Position numbers and translations under genes: made by a program
Shown: piece after piece, positions 38,901-50,900 of the stretch
How the letters are laid out: each line of letters opens with the position of its first letter
Position numbering within the stretch: the first letter of the stretch is position 1
The notes under the pieces: generated by a model
Seen by the model: the letters and a program-made list of their open reading frames with translations, nothing else
Database searches by the model: none
Told to the model about the DNA's origin: nothing
Source: Eudromia elegans
Lineage: Eukaryota > Chordata > Aves > Tinamiformes > Tinamidae
Assembly: GCA_003342815.1 (NCBI GenBank)
Contig: PTEX01000015.1
Span: forward strand, 7,218,936 to 7,282,935
Reading direction: 5' to 3'
DNA: 64,000 nt

Positions 38901-41900
38901 GGTTTTATACAGATACTATTTTTATAGGACAAATTATTTTCCTATGTGACCTGCGTCATAAAATCTAAGTTGCTGCTAATGGGTTCAGACATATGTTTTA
39001 TCCAGAAAATGAGAAGTGTACATTAGCAAAGAACTTTATAAAAGAAATGGAAGGTAGCTGGAAGAATGGCTTGAACAGCTTGAACTGATCCATTCCACCA
39101 TTAATACTTCTGTTTCTGTCTGTCCTCTGCACTACCTCTTGTGGTCTCGTAGCAGAAATAACATGTTCATGGTAGCCTGGAAGAACTGGAAATGGGCAAG
39201 AGCTGTAAAGGGAGAGACATACTATGAGAAGAAAGAGTTCTTTGGCCTGCAATTCAAAGAATGGCAGAATTCAAAGGCAACAACAACAACAACAAGAAAA
39301 CAATCTAAAGTGTTGTCTAGAAACATTTTGTAGACTAGAGGGGCAGAGGAGTGCATCTTCCCTACATACCCACATCCTTTCTGGAACTTAACATGAAAAT
39401 CTGTCATATTAACATTGTGTATGATCTATATTATTAGGAAAAATACTCTATGAAAGCAAATAAGCAGGTGTGAAAGCAAAATGTATAGAACTATAGTTAT
39501 CATGGATGAACCTAGCCTTCACTAGATTACAGAGTGGCAGTAGAAGTCTGGAGGCAAGTGTAATAACAGAGTCTGAACAGAATAATCATTCTGCTGCTAA
39601 TGTTATCTTATGAATTTCTGACAATCAGTAGATAAGGAAAGTATTCGAGGTAGAGGAGTTTATAAAAACATAACTGCTAAAGCTTTCTCTTCAGTGCTTC
39701 TTTTGAGATGGAAGGAGACAAACTGAACTGACAAATCATTGGACTATGAAACTAGTTTGTTTCATTTATCTTCTCATTTGTTTTGCTTTTCTTCACGAGG
39801 TTGTAAACCCCTTTTTAAACAAAGCTCTGTGAATGCATAAAAAAAATCCTATAAAAAAGAGATATAAATTATCAGCCATGTACCTGAATGTGCCTTGATA
39901 CATGCAGTATACTGAGAGCTACAATTCCAAAATTAAATGTATTTTTATGCACATTGTTATTTCTTTAATTGTTCTGTGACAGTAAACATTTCTGAGTTTG
40001 AAATGAATTAAGTACCTCTTCTCATGCATGCACATTATAAAGGAAAGTAGTCATAAGATGAACTGTTCTCCTCTCAAGTTTAAGCTTCTGAGCTTAAACT
40101 TTGAAGAAGCTTTAAGCTTCTTCTTCTTTTTTTTTTTTTTTCAAATGTTCCTGCTTTGAGTAAGTATGATCATGAAATAGGGAAGAATATATTATAATGA
40201 GGCTGCTGTTTTTCTTTGGACTTAACGATTCATTCTTTACAGGTCCAATCAGACACAGCTCAGAACTACACCATTTATTATTCTGCGAGTGGGCCAGGAA
40301 TTGATCAAGATCCGAAGGGTTTGTTTTACATAGAAAGAGAAACTGGAAATATCTTTGCCACTCGTGCAGTAGACCGTGAACAGTATCCAAGTTTTCAGGT
40401 ACAGACCTAAACTGCATATACATAATTACTTACATCTTTTATATCTGTCATGCAAATGTTTCCAAGATGGGTTACAGTGGGAATGGGGTGCAGACAAGAT
40501 CTGGAAGCAGGTATCTGTGCTGACTGCCGTGGTGTTTTGATCTCTGGTGTTTTGGTGACATTAATGGAATACCTAGTCACCTAGCTCTCGAGAGTGGTAT
40601 TGCTTTCACGGATTAATTTTGAATTCAAACATAACTGGAATGTAATAGTAGACTTGTATCACTTCGGGAAAGAATTTGAAGTAATTCCAAAGTTTTTCAG
40701 CATACGGTTAAAAACTGCATAAAACCAAAATCATGATAAACTCCAGACAGCTGTAGTTTTCTTGTTTCCTTTTCTCAAGCTGCTTGGTTTTCATCTGTAA
40801 CAAGGTGAACTGCTCTCTCTAGTGGCTGAGCAGTGTAAGAGAGCAGCGAGTGGGAATAAGCTGCTGTTTCTAAATAGCTGCTTCTATATAGTTAGGCAGA
40901 TAGATAGTTTGCAATACCTATTATTGTGTTTTATTAGGTTATATTGTAATGGGCAGTTAGTCCTTCCATTGTTTGTGCTTTTGTTCTAAATAGCTGTGCT
41001 TGTATTTAAACATTGCACTGAAAACCTTTTGAAACACTCAGGTTACTTCATCTATACTTGGTAATACTGTGTTGAAGAGACTTGAAAAAGCTGTTTGGAA
41101 GAGTTGGGGAAAAATTGGGAACAATGCAAATACTTTTAGGGGAAAGAGCGCAAAGGGAAAACGTTCAGCAACAGTTAAAGGTTTTGGTTTTGCTGTCATC
41201 ATAAGATACCAATCACTCTTCTTCTGTGTGGCCAATTCTGTTTCTATACCAATGTAACTAGCATGTTGCCCCAATCGAAAAAAAAAATACTGCCAACTTA
41301 AAGATGAAAGTGTTCCATCAGTGACTCGAAATCTCAGATTTAGTAAACAATAAAGTATAAATGCTTGCAAGTACCATCAAAAGGCTTGAGACAGACATGA
41401 GCTAGATTAATTCCTAGCGAGTCCTTCTGGGTGTTGGGAAAGATTTGCTTAGCACACTGCATTTCATTTTGTTTCCTCCACTGAATTCAAAGTCTGGTGG
41501 TGCTTCAGTATGAAGAGCTACTAAATTTCTGTCTTACAGATCATTTGCTTTGCAAGCACTCCTGATGGATATTCACCAGAGGTACCGCTCGTGCATACAA
41601 TCAGGATAGAGGATGATAATGATAACGCTCCATACTTTACACAGGATGTTTTTGAGTTTGGTGTCCCTGAAAATTCCAAACCTGGTAAGAAGGGTTTTAA
41701 ACCAGTGAACAGGGAAAGTGCTATTCAATTCAGCTATATATGAGTACAACTGGGTGTGAATACAACATGATTTCCTAAAGGTTATTTCTTTACAACAAAC
41801 GGTGAATTTTTAAAGAGTGTTAAGATTTCATATTCGTTAGAAATTCAAAAAATTAATCTCAGTAGTAATGAAAAATATTATATAAATAGAAGTTTCCAAA

Positions 41901-44900
41901 AACTGAGATGCCTCAGCATTCTTAAAATAGTGTAAGAGTTTCAGAACTTTTTTTTTTTTTCATTTCATCCAAAATCCCTTTTTCCCATAAAATGTTTTGG
42001 TGGACACAAAAGCAGCTTCTCACAGATTCATTTCCTAAGTAACTAAACTGGTGTTATTCAAAGGAATAAACTACTTTTGATTAAACCTAAAGAGTGTTCA
42101 ACAAGTGTGTTTAAACAAGGTAGGACATTTTGCTGGGGTGGAAAAGAGTAACAGCAATACATAAAAGGCTTCCTTCTGCACAGACCTGTAAGAGGAGATT
42201 TGCTAGCTACAGACTTTGTGTGTCTGTGTATCAGAGGACAAAAGCAGGGACAAAGACAAGTAGGGAAAAAGTGGAACCCAGAGAATAAGGAACGGAAAAG
42301 CCCCGTTTTACCCTGTTTTCTCTCTCATCTCCCAGGTTAGGGTAGAGTGAGGAAGGCCTAGCTTGTTTTCTAAAAAATCAAGTATCCTAACATTCACCTC
42401 AGAGTAACAATCACATTTCATTCTCCGAGCTGTTCCACATTTTACTGGGTAACTTACTGTTTTAGGTGATTTTTTTTCCCAAAAATAATTAGATGTAGTA
42501 GGGTAGAAGTCCCAGAGAGATAGAACTGTAATTTGAACCATGTCAGAAGTCACTAAACACCCCCTCCCACCCCAGCCGCTCCTTCTCAGCTGTGTTTGGG
42601 ATTTTCAGAAGTCACTGTCAAAAATACTGATTGAAAAGTAACCTTTTAATATTTCTTTGATTATTCTTTTTATTCATTTGGCAACTGCAATAATAATAGT
42701 TTTGTTTGAAGAGGAGGGAAAAAATAAGAATAAAATACTAAAATAGATAATTTTACACTGTTACTCTATTCTCGTATACATTTTTTTCAATACTATTTTC
42801 ATTTAGGAATAACTAGCAGAAAAAATATTTTCATGTATTTAAAATAAAAATACTCAAAACTTTTTTTTTATTAATTATTAATTTTTCCAGAATTTAAATT
42901 CTCTGTATTGTGTTCACAGGTGTAATAGTTGGACAAGTGACTGCAGATGACAGAGATGAACCCTTTACTCTACATACTGCATTGAAATACCGCATTGTGT
43001 CACAAGCCCCACCGGTTACCCCCGTATTTGGCATACATGGTGACACAGGTGTCATTACTGTGTCATCACCACATCTGGACAGAGAGGTGATTGCTACCTG
43101 AAACACCGAGCTGCTTCTTGCAATTCTTTGATCTACTGCTCACAGATAGTTTCCTAATGCTGAATTTTTGGTGTGGGGAATCACCAGGAAAAAAAAAAAA
43201 AAGGCTATTCTTTCTTCTGTAAGGAACCCCTGAAGCTTTCCAGGGGGCCATATGTAATTAAAATTATTTTTTTGCTATACAACAACCATCCGCAAATGAA
43301 ACACTGCTTTGTGTTGCTAACCTCTGTGTTAGAAATAGTTGTGTTCTGGACTGCATACTGAATGGCTGAAAATGCATAGTGGATGCATATCCCCAAACTG
43401 TGCACTTGCAGGTTAGCAAGAGAAGTGTGCAGAGGCAGAGTATGACCGTGACCACTGCAGAAACAATCACAGCGACTACCCAGGAGAGAAAAGCTTGAAA
43501 AACAAGTCTGCTACCTGTCCATTAAAGATAAAGGTCTAAAGTAGAACAGGAGAATTCTGTCCTCCACCCACATAACCTAATCTTAGTTCCAGAGGTTGAG
43601 AGCTAGAATTACTGTTTTACTTCATAAACTCCCCCTTTTTGTGTCCCCTCCCTCCTTCCTCCAGTCAGTTGCTGGGGTATTACAATGGCTAAGGAAGGTA
43701 TTGTGCTGCTGTGACTCAAGTTACAGATTTAAGTGTGCTGCTTATCAGTGATCCTATTTGAACTGATAAGAGCACTCGCTCTTTCTGCTCAGCCCCTGCC
43801 AAATGGCAGGCCTGGCCTTGTCACACGTAGCCCAAACAAAACCTGATCACAGGAGTGTTTCTGGTTTTCCTCACTGAAATAAAAGACAGGAGGAAAAAGA
43901 AGCTAAAAAGACGCCAAAAGAACTGAGGCATCATATCACTTGGAAACCCTAAGAATAGTTTCCCACCGCAAATGACTCTGGAAGAAGATGGATAGGAGAT
44001 ACAGTTGTGCCATTATGTCTTCCTAAATATACATTGTTGGAAAACTACGGTTTCTGTGGATACTGTGAGAAGCTTTATTTGATATAGAATGTAGTTCACT
44101 TATCACTAATAGTTTCTAAACTTAGTACTCTCTGGCCACTGAAAATGTTTTCCTGACTCTCTTTTTGGACCTATAAGCAGAAAAGCCTCTTTCTTTTGAA
44201 GGGAATAATGCTGAAGTTAGAAGAGTATAGGAGTAAAGAGCATAAGAGTAAAGCTCTGGTGTGTGACTGTGATTAAAGAACCCTAAAAGGTCAAATTTTT
44301 GTATTTTTTTCTCTTTTAGCTGGTATCCAAATATACTTTATTAATTGAAGCAAGAGACATGGCAGGTCAGCCCTATGGTTTGTGTACTACAGGAACAGCT
44401 ATTATTAAGATTGAAGATACAAATGACAATGCACCATCTTTTAAGCACATGCAAGTAAGTCTTCATAAGTTAAGGGTGTATATAAAGGTAAAGAAATTAC
44501 TGACTTTGATCCCCTTTTCAATGTCCCAACAGCAGTCTCTGGGATGTGAACCGTAACATCTAGGCATACTTTTGTCAATATAACTTCTCTTATAAGCATT
44601 TGGGATTGACGTATTTATTGTTCTGTTTTTTGACAGGCATATTTGGTGTCTATTGGGCATTTTTAGTCAGTTAGCTTAAGACTAAGTGGAAGCTAATATG
44701 ATTCATTCATGGCTCCTGCTGCAGTGCAGAAATCTGTTAATTTAACTGTATTTAGAGAGGACAAGATTTAATACTAAACATGTCCACAGCCTCATTGCCT
44801 CTGGTCATCTTTTGGCTACATATGAAAATAAGTTGGTGTCAATGAAGGAAATGCAGCGATATTTTGCTATAGTTTTCTTTGCTGTTCCAACTCTTTTCTC

Positions 44901-47900
44901 CCCATACAGAAATGCTATTTGAACAATTTCTTGTTCACCAATATCTATGACTCAGTTTAAATCCTTTTTGTGTTTTTCTGAATTATTTTCCTTTCTTCCT
45001 TCACATTTTCACTTAAAAATTGTGACTACTAGTTTTCAGAAGTTTATGCCAGAGACAAAATTTGAGCTTTAATTATTAGGTTAATTTCTCTGCAGTTAGT
45101 GGCAGTTTTAGGACAGAGACTATGCCTCAGTAAGCATAGATTTAAAAATGAAATACTATGGAAGACTTTGTAACATAAAGCTGAACAAAAGGAGGTAATT
45201 TTCCATTAGGTATATTATCTTTTTTTTGCTCACTACTATATAATATCATAAATAATGATACCTTGGAATTACTCCTGTTTGTGCTTTCTGAACTTGCACA
45301 GAATAAAACAGTTCTATAAAAAGCACATCAATGGAAAAAAGCATTTAATTAAAGCCATACGAGTAGAGAGATATTTCACCCTTCTAGACTTTTCTTATCA
45401 TTCTGTGAGTTGCTTATATGTATATGGAGGTTGCTTATATATATATATATGTATATATATATTTATATACACACATACACTTCATTTACCCCCATAACCT
45501 TTCCTAGTTCTCTGCTTGATTATGTTGAATAAATATCAGCATCTATAGTTGATGTAGCTCAGGATGATATTGCTCCTTTCTGGGAAGGAGAATTCCAGAC
45601 TTATGTCATTGAGGCCTTTAGAGATTACAGTTGTGCTCACAGGTAAGAGTTACCTTAGGAGATAGTAGAGAAGTGGGAATGATATGCTAATGCATTAAAA
45701 AAAATTAGATTGTTATGCCAGGTTGTTAAATTAACCCCTTGGGTTTAAGGGTCAGGGGAAAGAATGCTCATTTAAATACAGTATTCTTTCACTCCTGCAT
45801 TGTGTGATTGTGGAATGGCATTTTCTGGCTTAAATCAATATTTTCTTTTCATATTTCAAGTATGAAGCACGGGTGGAGGAAAACCGAGTGAATGCAGAAA
45901 TACTGAGAATTTCTGTTCTTGATCTTGATGAACCTGGTTCACCTGGCTCAGGTGCTGTTTTTGAAATTATTAGAGGAAATGATGATCGCTCCTTTGAAAT
46001 TACAACAGATCGAAACACGAATGAAGGAATTCTGTGTGTTGTCAAGGTAAGTTACAGTGAGAATGCTGGAGAAAATCTGTATGTCTTGGGATATAGTTTT
46101 TAAAACCAGTAACATAAAGCTCATTTTTATTCAATGAATATCTGCAGCTATCAGGCAAATTATGTTTCCTCACGAAACTAAACTCTACTCCAAAGCAGTT
46201 TGCAAATTAGGCCTGTTTGTTATATGCAGTTTGAACAAAAGTTTAATAATACATCTTCCAGACTACTGCTACTAATTTTTATGTGTGCAGTATTCAAGGA
46301 ATGATCTTTATTTTATCATGCCATAAAAATTTGGTATTTTAGGTTGGTTCCGCAGTTTGAGGTTTTTAGATTTAGAGAAGTAACTGACGATTGTTACATG
46401 TCTATGCTTTTCATAGAAATGAGAGACCAGAGAGAATGATGAGCACCTCCTCCAGTCTTAGTGGTTCTGTGAACTATCACATTTAACAACTCAGCATAAA
46501 ACTCTTCAGGTTTTCTTTGCAGGGTAGTTTATTTTTGCTTTCAGATTTGTTTTGCTGGGGGGAGGCAGTGTTCACATAAGGTTAGGTACTTATTACATCT
46601 GATACTTTGTAGATATTAGAAAACAGGACTGCCATACTTGTACATTGGCATGTTCCTTAGGCCCTTATTATCTGTCTCATTGTCTGTTAAAACTACAATA
46701 ACAGATGTCTGGCAAAGAAGTTGCCAGTCTTATTGCCAGTAATCATTTAAATAAAGCTTTTCTAAAGCAATGTGCAGGGTGTACTAACCAGCTTTCGTGT
46801 AGTGTAACTCTCTAGCATACTGATGCTACCTTTAGGATATAAATAGCTATATTAATGACATTCTATATCTTTGGAGTGGGTGTCTTAAGACTGCTTCTGT
46901 AGACACACTGATCAGCCCCATAAGTTCAGACACATTTGCAGTCACGTAGTGTCATGATAGATGATAACAAGAGGTGTGACTGATTTATGCTAGAAAGGAG
47001 ATATTATTAAACTGAAGTAATGGTCAGCTAGATATGAGAAGAAAATCCTCCACCACTTTTGCATTTCTATAGCCTACTGTCATTGTAAAGTTGTGCTGTG
47101 TATTTACATTGTTAAGGATAGCACCTTAGATTATTTTGTTAGTTAGAACATAGTTAGAACTTAATTTTCTCTGAAAATTAAGTTTTTGGAAAAGCACACC
47201 AAGTTTTATATAGTTATGAAGAGAAAAAAATATCTGTTTTACAGGGTCTGGATTATGAAAGCTCCAAGCAAAGGACTCTTGTGATTTCTGTCAACAATGA
47301 GGCACCTTATGTGTTAGCACCACATTCAAGACAGCTTGCCCAGAGCACCAGTACTGTTATTGTGCACGTCTTAGATGTTGATGAGGGACCTGTTTTCAAA
47401 CCCTGTCTCCTCACTCTGGAGGTTAAAGAATGTGAAGATATGGGAACACTTATTGGGCGTTATGTGGCAGAAGATCCAGAAACTGGGAATAGTGAAGGCA
47501 TATGGTATGAAGCAATGTTATTTTACTAGTGTACTTGATGTACAGACTGAGGGAGGCATAGGCTGTATGTATGTGTATGTGCAGATGTGCATGTGTGTAT
47601 AAATACAGATGTCCTGGTCTGTGTATGTGTGTGTTACATATGGGTTGGTTTGTTGATTTGTTTGAGGTCTTTTCTCAAATAACAAAATTATTCTTAACAG
47701 CTACCGGATAGCACCTGGCCAGTGTAATTGGATTAACATAGCTGAAAAAACAGGTGAAGTCAGAACTAGCAAAGTCTTGGACCGTGATGTTGGAGAAATG
47801 AGACGAGGTCAATGCAACATTACAGTCCTCGCAATAGACAGAAGTGAGTATGAAATGTTCTCAGTATCCTTTGTCTTCTCTAAAAGATCTGCATAAGCCA

Positions 47901-50900
47901 GTCATACGTAGGAACACCTATGCATGGCCAGACGAGAGGCCTACTTTGTCCCATATCGTATGCTGGGTGACTCTATTTCAAATGCTCCATCATGCTTTGT
48001 CAAATTAAACCCCAGGGATTTTGGTGTTGCATTTATTTCTTTATTTAAGCACTGATTTTTTTTTTTTTGGTAGCACCTGGTTGTCCTGAAGTTGACAACA
48101 GGGAAATAGTTGTATATATCATTTTTCAAATGTGAAGCTTTTACTCTTGGAACTCTCCTATTGTTTTCTATCTGTTTGACCTCTTGGTGTCTTCTTTTTG
48201 GAAACTGTAAGTTAAGAGAACCTGTAGCAATAGGTGTGTTCACTGCTCTATGTTATCAAGCTCACAGTCATCCTCAGGAGTGTAGGTTCTGTAACAGTGG
48301 TATATATTACTCAGTGAGAAGCTCTTACATAGTCCATTAATTGTAGGGAAGGTTTGGACACTCAAGTTCTCATTCTAAAACAGGTTTTGGTTCTGAATTA
48401 ACGTTAGTGAGCATCTCTTCCTTATGATTGCTTTGGGTATATGTATTTACCACCTATTTTAAGAGCAGATTTAACTCTAATATATGTATATTATGTTAAA
48501 AAGGACAATTTTTTTTCCTAAAGCTTAACTATGTTATGAATTTAAACTGTTTAGAGCTTTTATTGTGCATAGAGAGGCCTCTGCAATAAGATATCCGCAG
48601 AGAAAATTAAAAAAAAATAGACTTGATGTAATTTCATTGGTATGCACTTGCAAGCATTCCCAATCCTTGCATTAGGAGAAAAAAAAATCAAATTGGAAGG
48701 AAGAGCTCGATCAGTTCTCAATTGTAGATTTTAATTATGCATTAAGTTTGGATGCTGACTCCTGGTACGGCCTAGTGACTCAGAGGGAAGAGAACAAGAA
48801 GAATGGCCTGGTATCTGAAAGGTGTTCACTGTCACAAACAGTCACCTTAGAAGCTTTGATTTTTTTTTTATGGAGAATTTTTATGAAAAATCATCTTGCC
48901 ACATGTCTCTTGCTCAGAAGAAGCAAAACTTGCAGCTGCAGATTTGTGGTTCTCTGCTGTCTTTTTTGTCCTGTGCCTGCGGTTCTGGTACACGGGTGAC
49001 ACATGAAGAAGAGGAAACTAACTGCAGTATTTTGTAATCTCTCTCCACAACAGACTAGGGCCTCCTCATACTCCCCACTTCCTTTTTCTGGTTGTAATTA
49101 AATTAATGGTTTCTAACCAAGCGATCCACTGTATGATCAGGCTAACAAAGAGAAGGACTCCATAGAAGCAGTAGAGAGTCAGAAATTTCCTGCTCTGCTT
49201 TTAGCTGAATTGCTAAGATGCTTTCCACTTTACAGTTAGATATTAGAAACTTAGATATTACAAATGGTTATATCTAATTCTGAAGCGTAGGAGTAGAAGC
49301 AAAGAAACAATGCACTCTAAATAAGCACTAAAAGCAGCCCTTTTTATCTTGCAGATGGCAAGACAGGCACTGGGACTATTCAGGTTATTATCAGGCCCGG
49401 GAACAAGAATTACCCGCGCATCGCTAAAACCGAGTATATAATGTGCAGAGACCGAAAGCCCATCTGCCTCACAGCGCAGGACGCCGACGTGTCTCCTTTC
49501 AGCATGCCTTTTGTGTACCGTGTCGCTGACCGAAGCTTGTCTGCCTCGTGGAAGGTAACCCCACATAACGGTATGTTCAACTGCATCCTCTTTTTAAAAA
49601 AGTAGAATAGTTTCCACTGCCAGGAGGGTTCCTGCATCTTGGCAGTCAGGTCGTTAGGCTGTGTTTCACCTGCGTGATAAGTACTAATTTTTACTGAACC
49701 TTGTTTATCACAGAAGTACCTGTTTCATACCTAATCTCTTAAGTCCCTCTGTATTTCATTTTGTCTAGATCTAGAGGATCTAGAGTAAACATCAACACCT
49801 CTGTAATAGAAAGCATATGCTCATCATTTCAGAGGAGTTTAAGTATGCAGTAGCTGTGGTGCCGAAGGAAAAAATAATTCTATTTTTCAGCTGCTATTAT
49901 GGGAGAAGACCAGGAAACTGATACATTACCTAAAATTGATCAGAGGCAGTCTAGAAATATCTTGGTAATTATTTTCTCAGTTGCACTGACGTCTAGCACA
50001 TTTTAGTTGCAGCAGAGTTCAGTGAAAATATTATTGCCTTCCATTGTGTATTTGTGTTAATTTGGATAATTTTGATAGAAGCAGATAAAGGATTTCCTAC
50101 AAAAGGAGTCCCTATCTCCTTAAACAAGCTAATGTAAAAAGTCTAGGTGACAAAGTTTTTTCTGATAGCAGCATTAAGAACTGAAAAAGTACATTTGCTA
50201 CTCTGTTGTCAAGCCTAAAAGGGGTCTGGTTCAGAAGTGGGATTTCATGAGAAAAATTCGTGAATAAAAGGAAATGGTAGAAAAGTCTGAGAGCAAAGAC
50301 CACCTGGAAGCTTCAAGATTTATGTTAGGCAAATTGAAAAAAAGAAATATTTTAGAAGGGATATAAAGTTTCAGATACCTGAACAAAAAGCAGCTATTGT
50401 GTTCATCAATGGTAGATTTTTTTTTTACAAGTAACTTTTTTCATCCTTTAAGACACATGCTAACTAGTCATTGCTAATAACAGAGCAACAGACTAAATGC
50501 ATGTCATTTCCCATTGAGTATAGCATCTCCTGTGCTAAAGGATGGAAGTGATGTTAATTTGTTTTTGGAATAACTGTTGAAATTGGACCATAAATTATCC
50601 TTTAATAACTACCAGTGATGTTGTTTATGAGCAAATACGGTGTCATTTCCCATCATCCATTGAATCAAGCTCAAAGTTTCAAGTCACTTATTTTCAAAAG
50701 GCATTGTTTTGCAAGTGTATCTTTTAAAAACGGTGCTGAAATAGGATATGAAAGACTGTAAGTTCTTCCAGATACTTATTTTCATGCTACTTGTAGTTTA
50801 CTTTTAGCACATTAAAGATAGCTTTAAATTAGCTAATATGGATCTGGTAACAGTATAATTATACCAGAAAGTAAGAACAATCTTACATGGACAATAGCAT

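Noticed and set aside
49355-49554. Earlier donor GTAACC at 49555 for exon 12
   Set aside because: It would end in phase 0, while exon 13 needs phase 1; the downstream GTATGT at 49571 keeps the frame and the family alignment.
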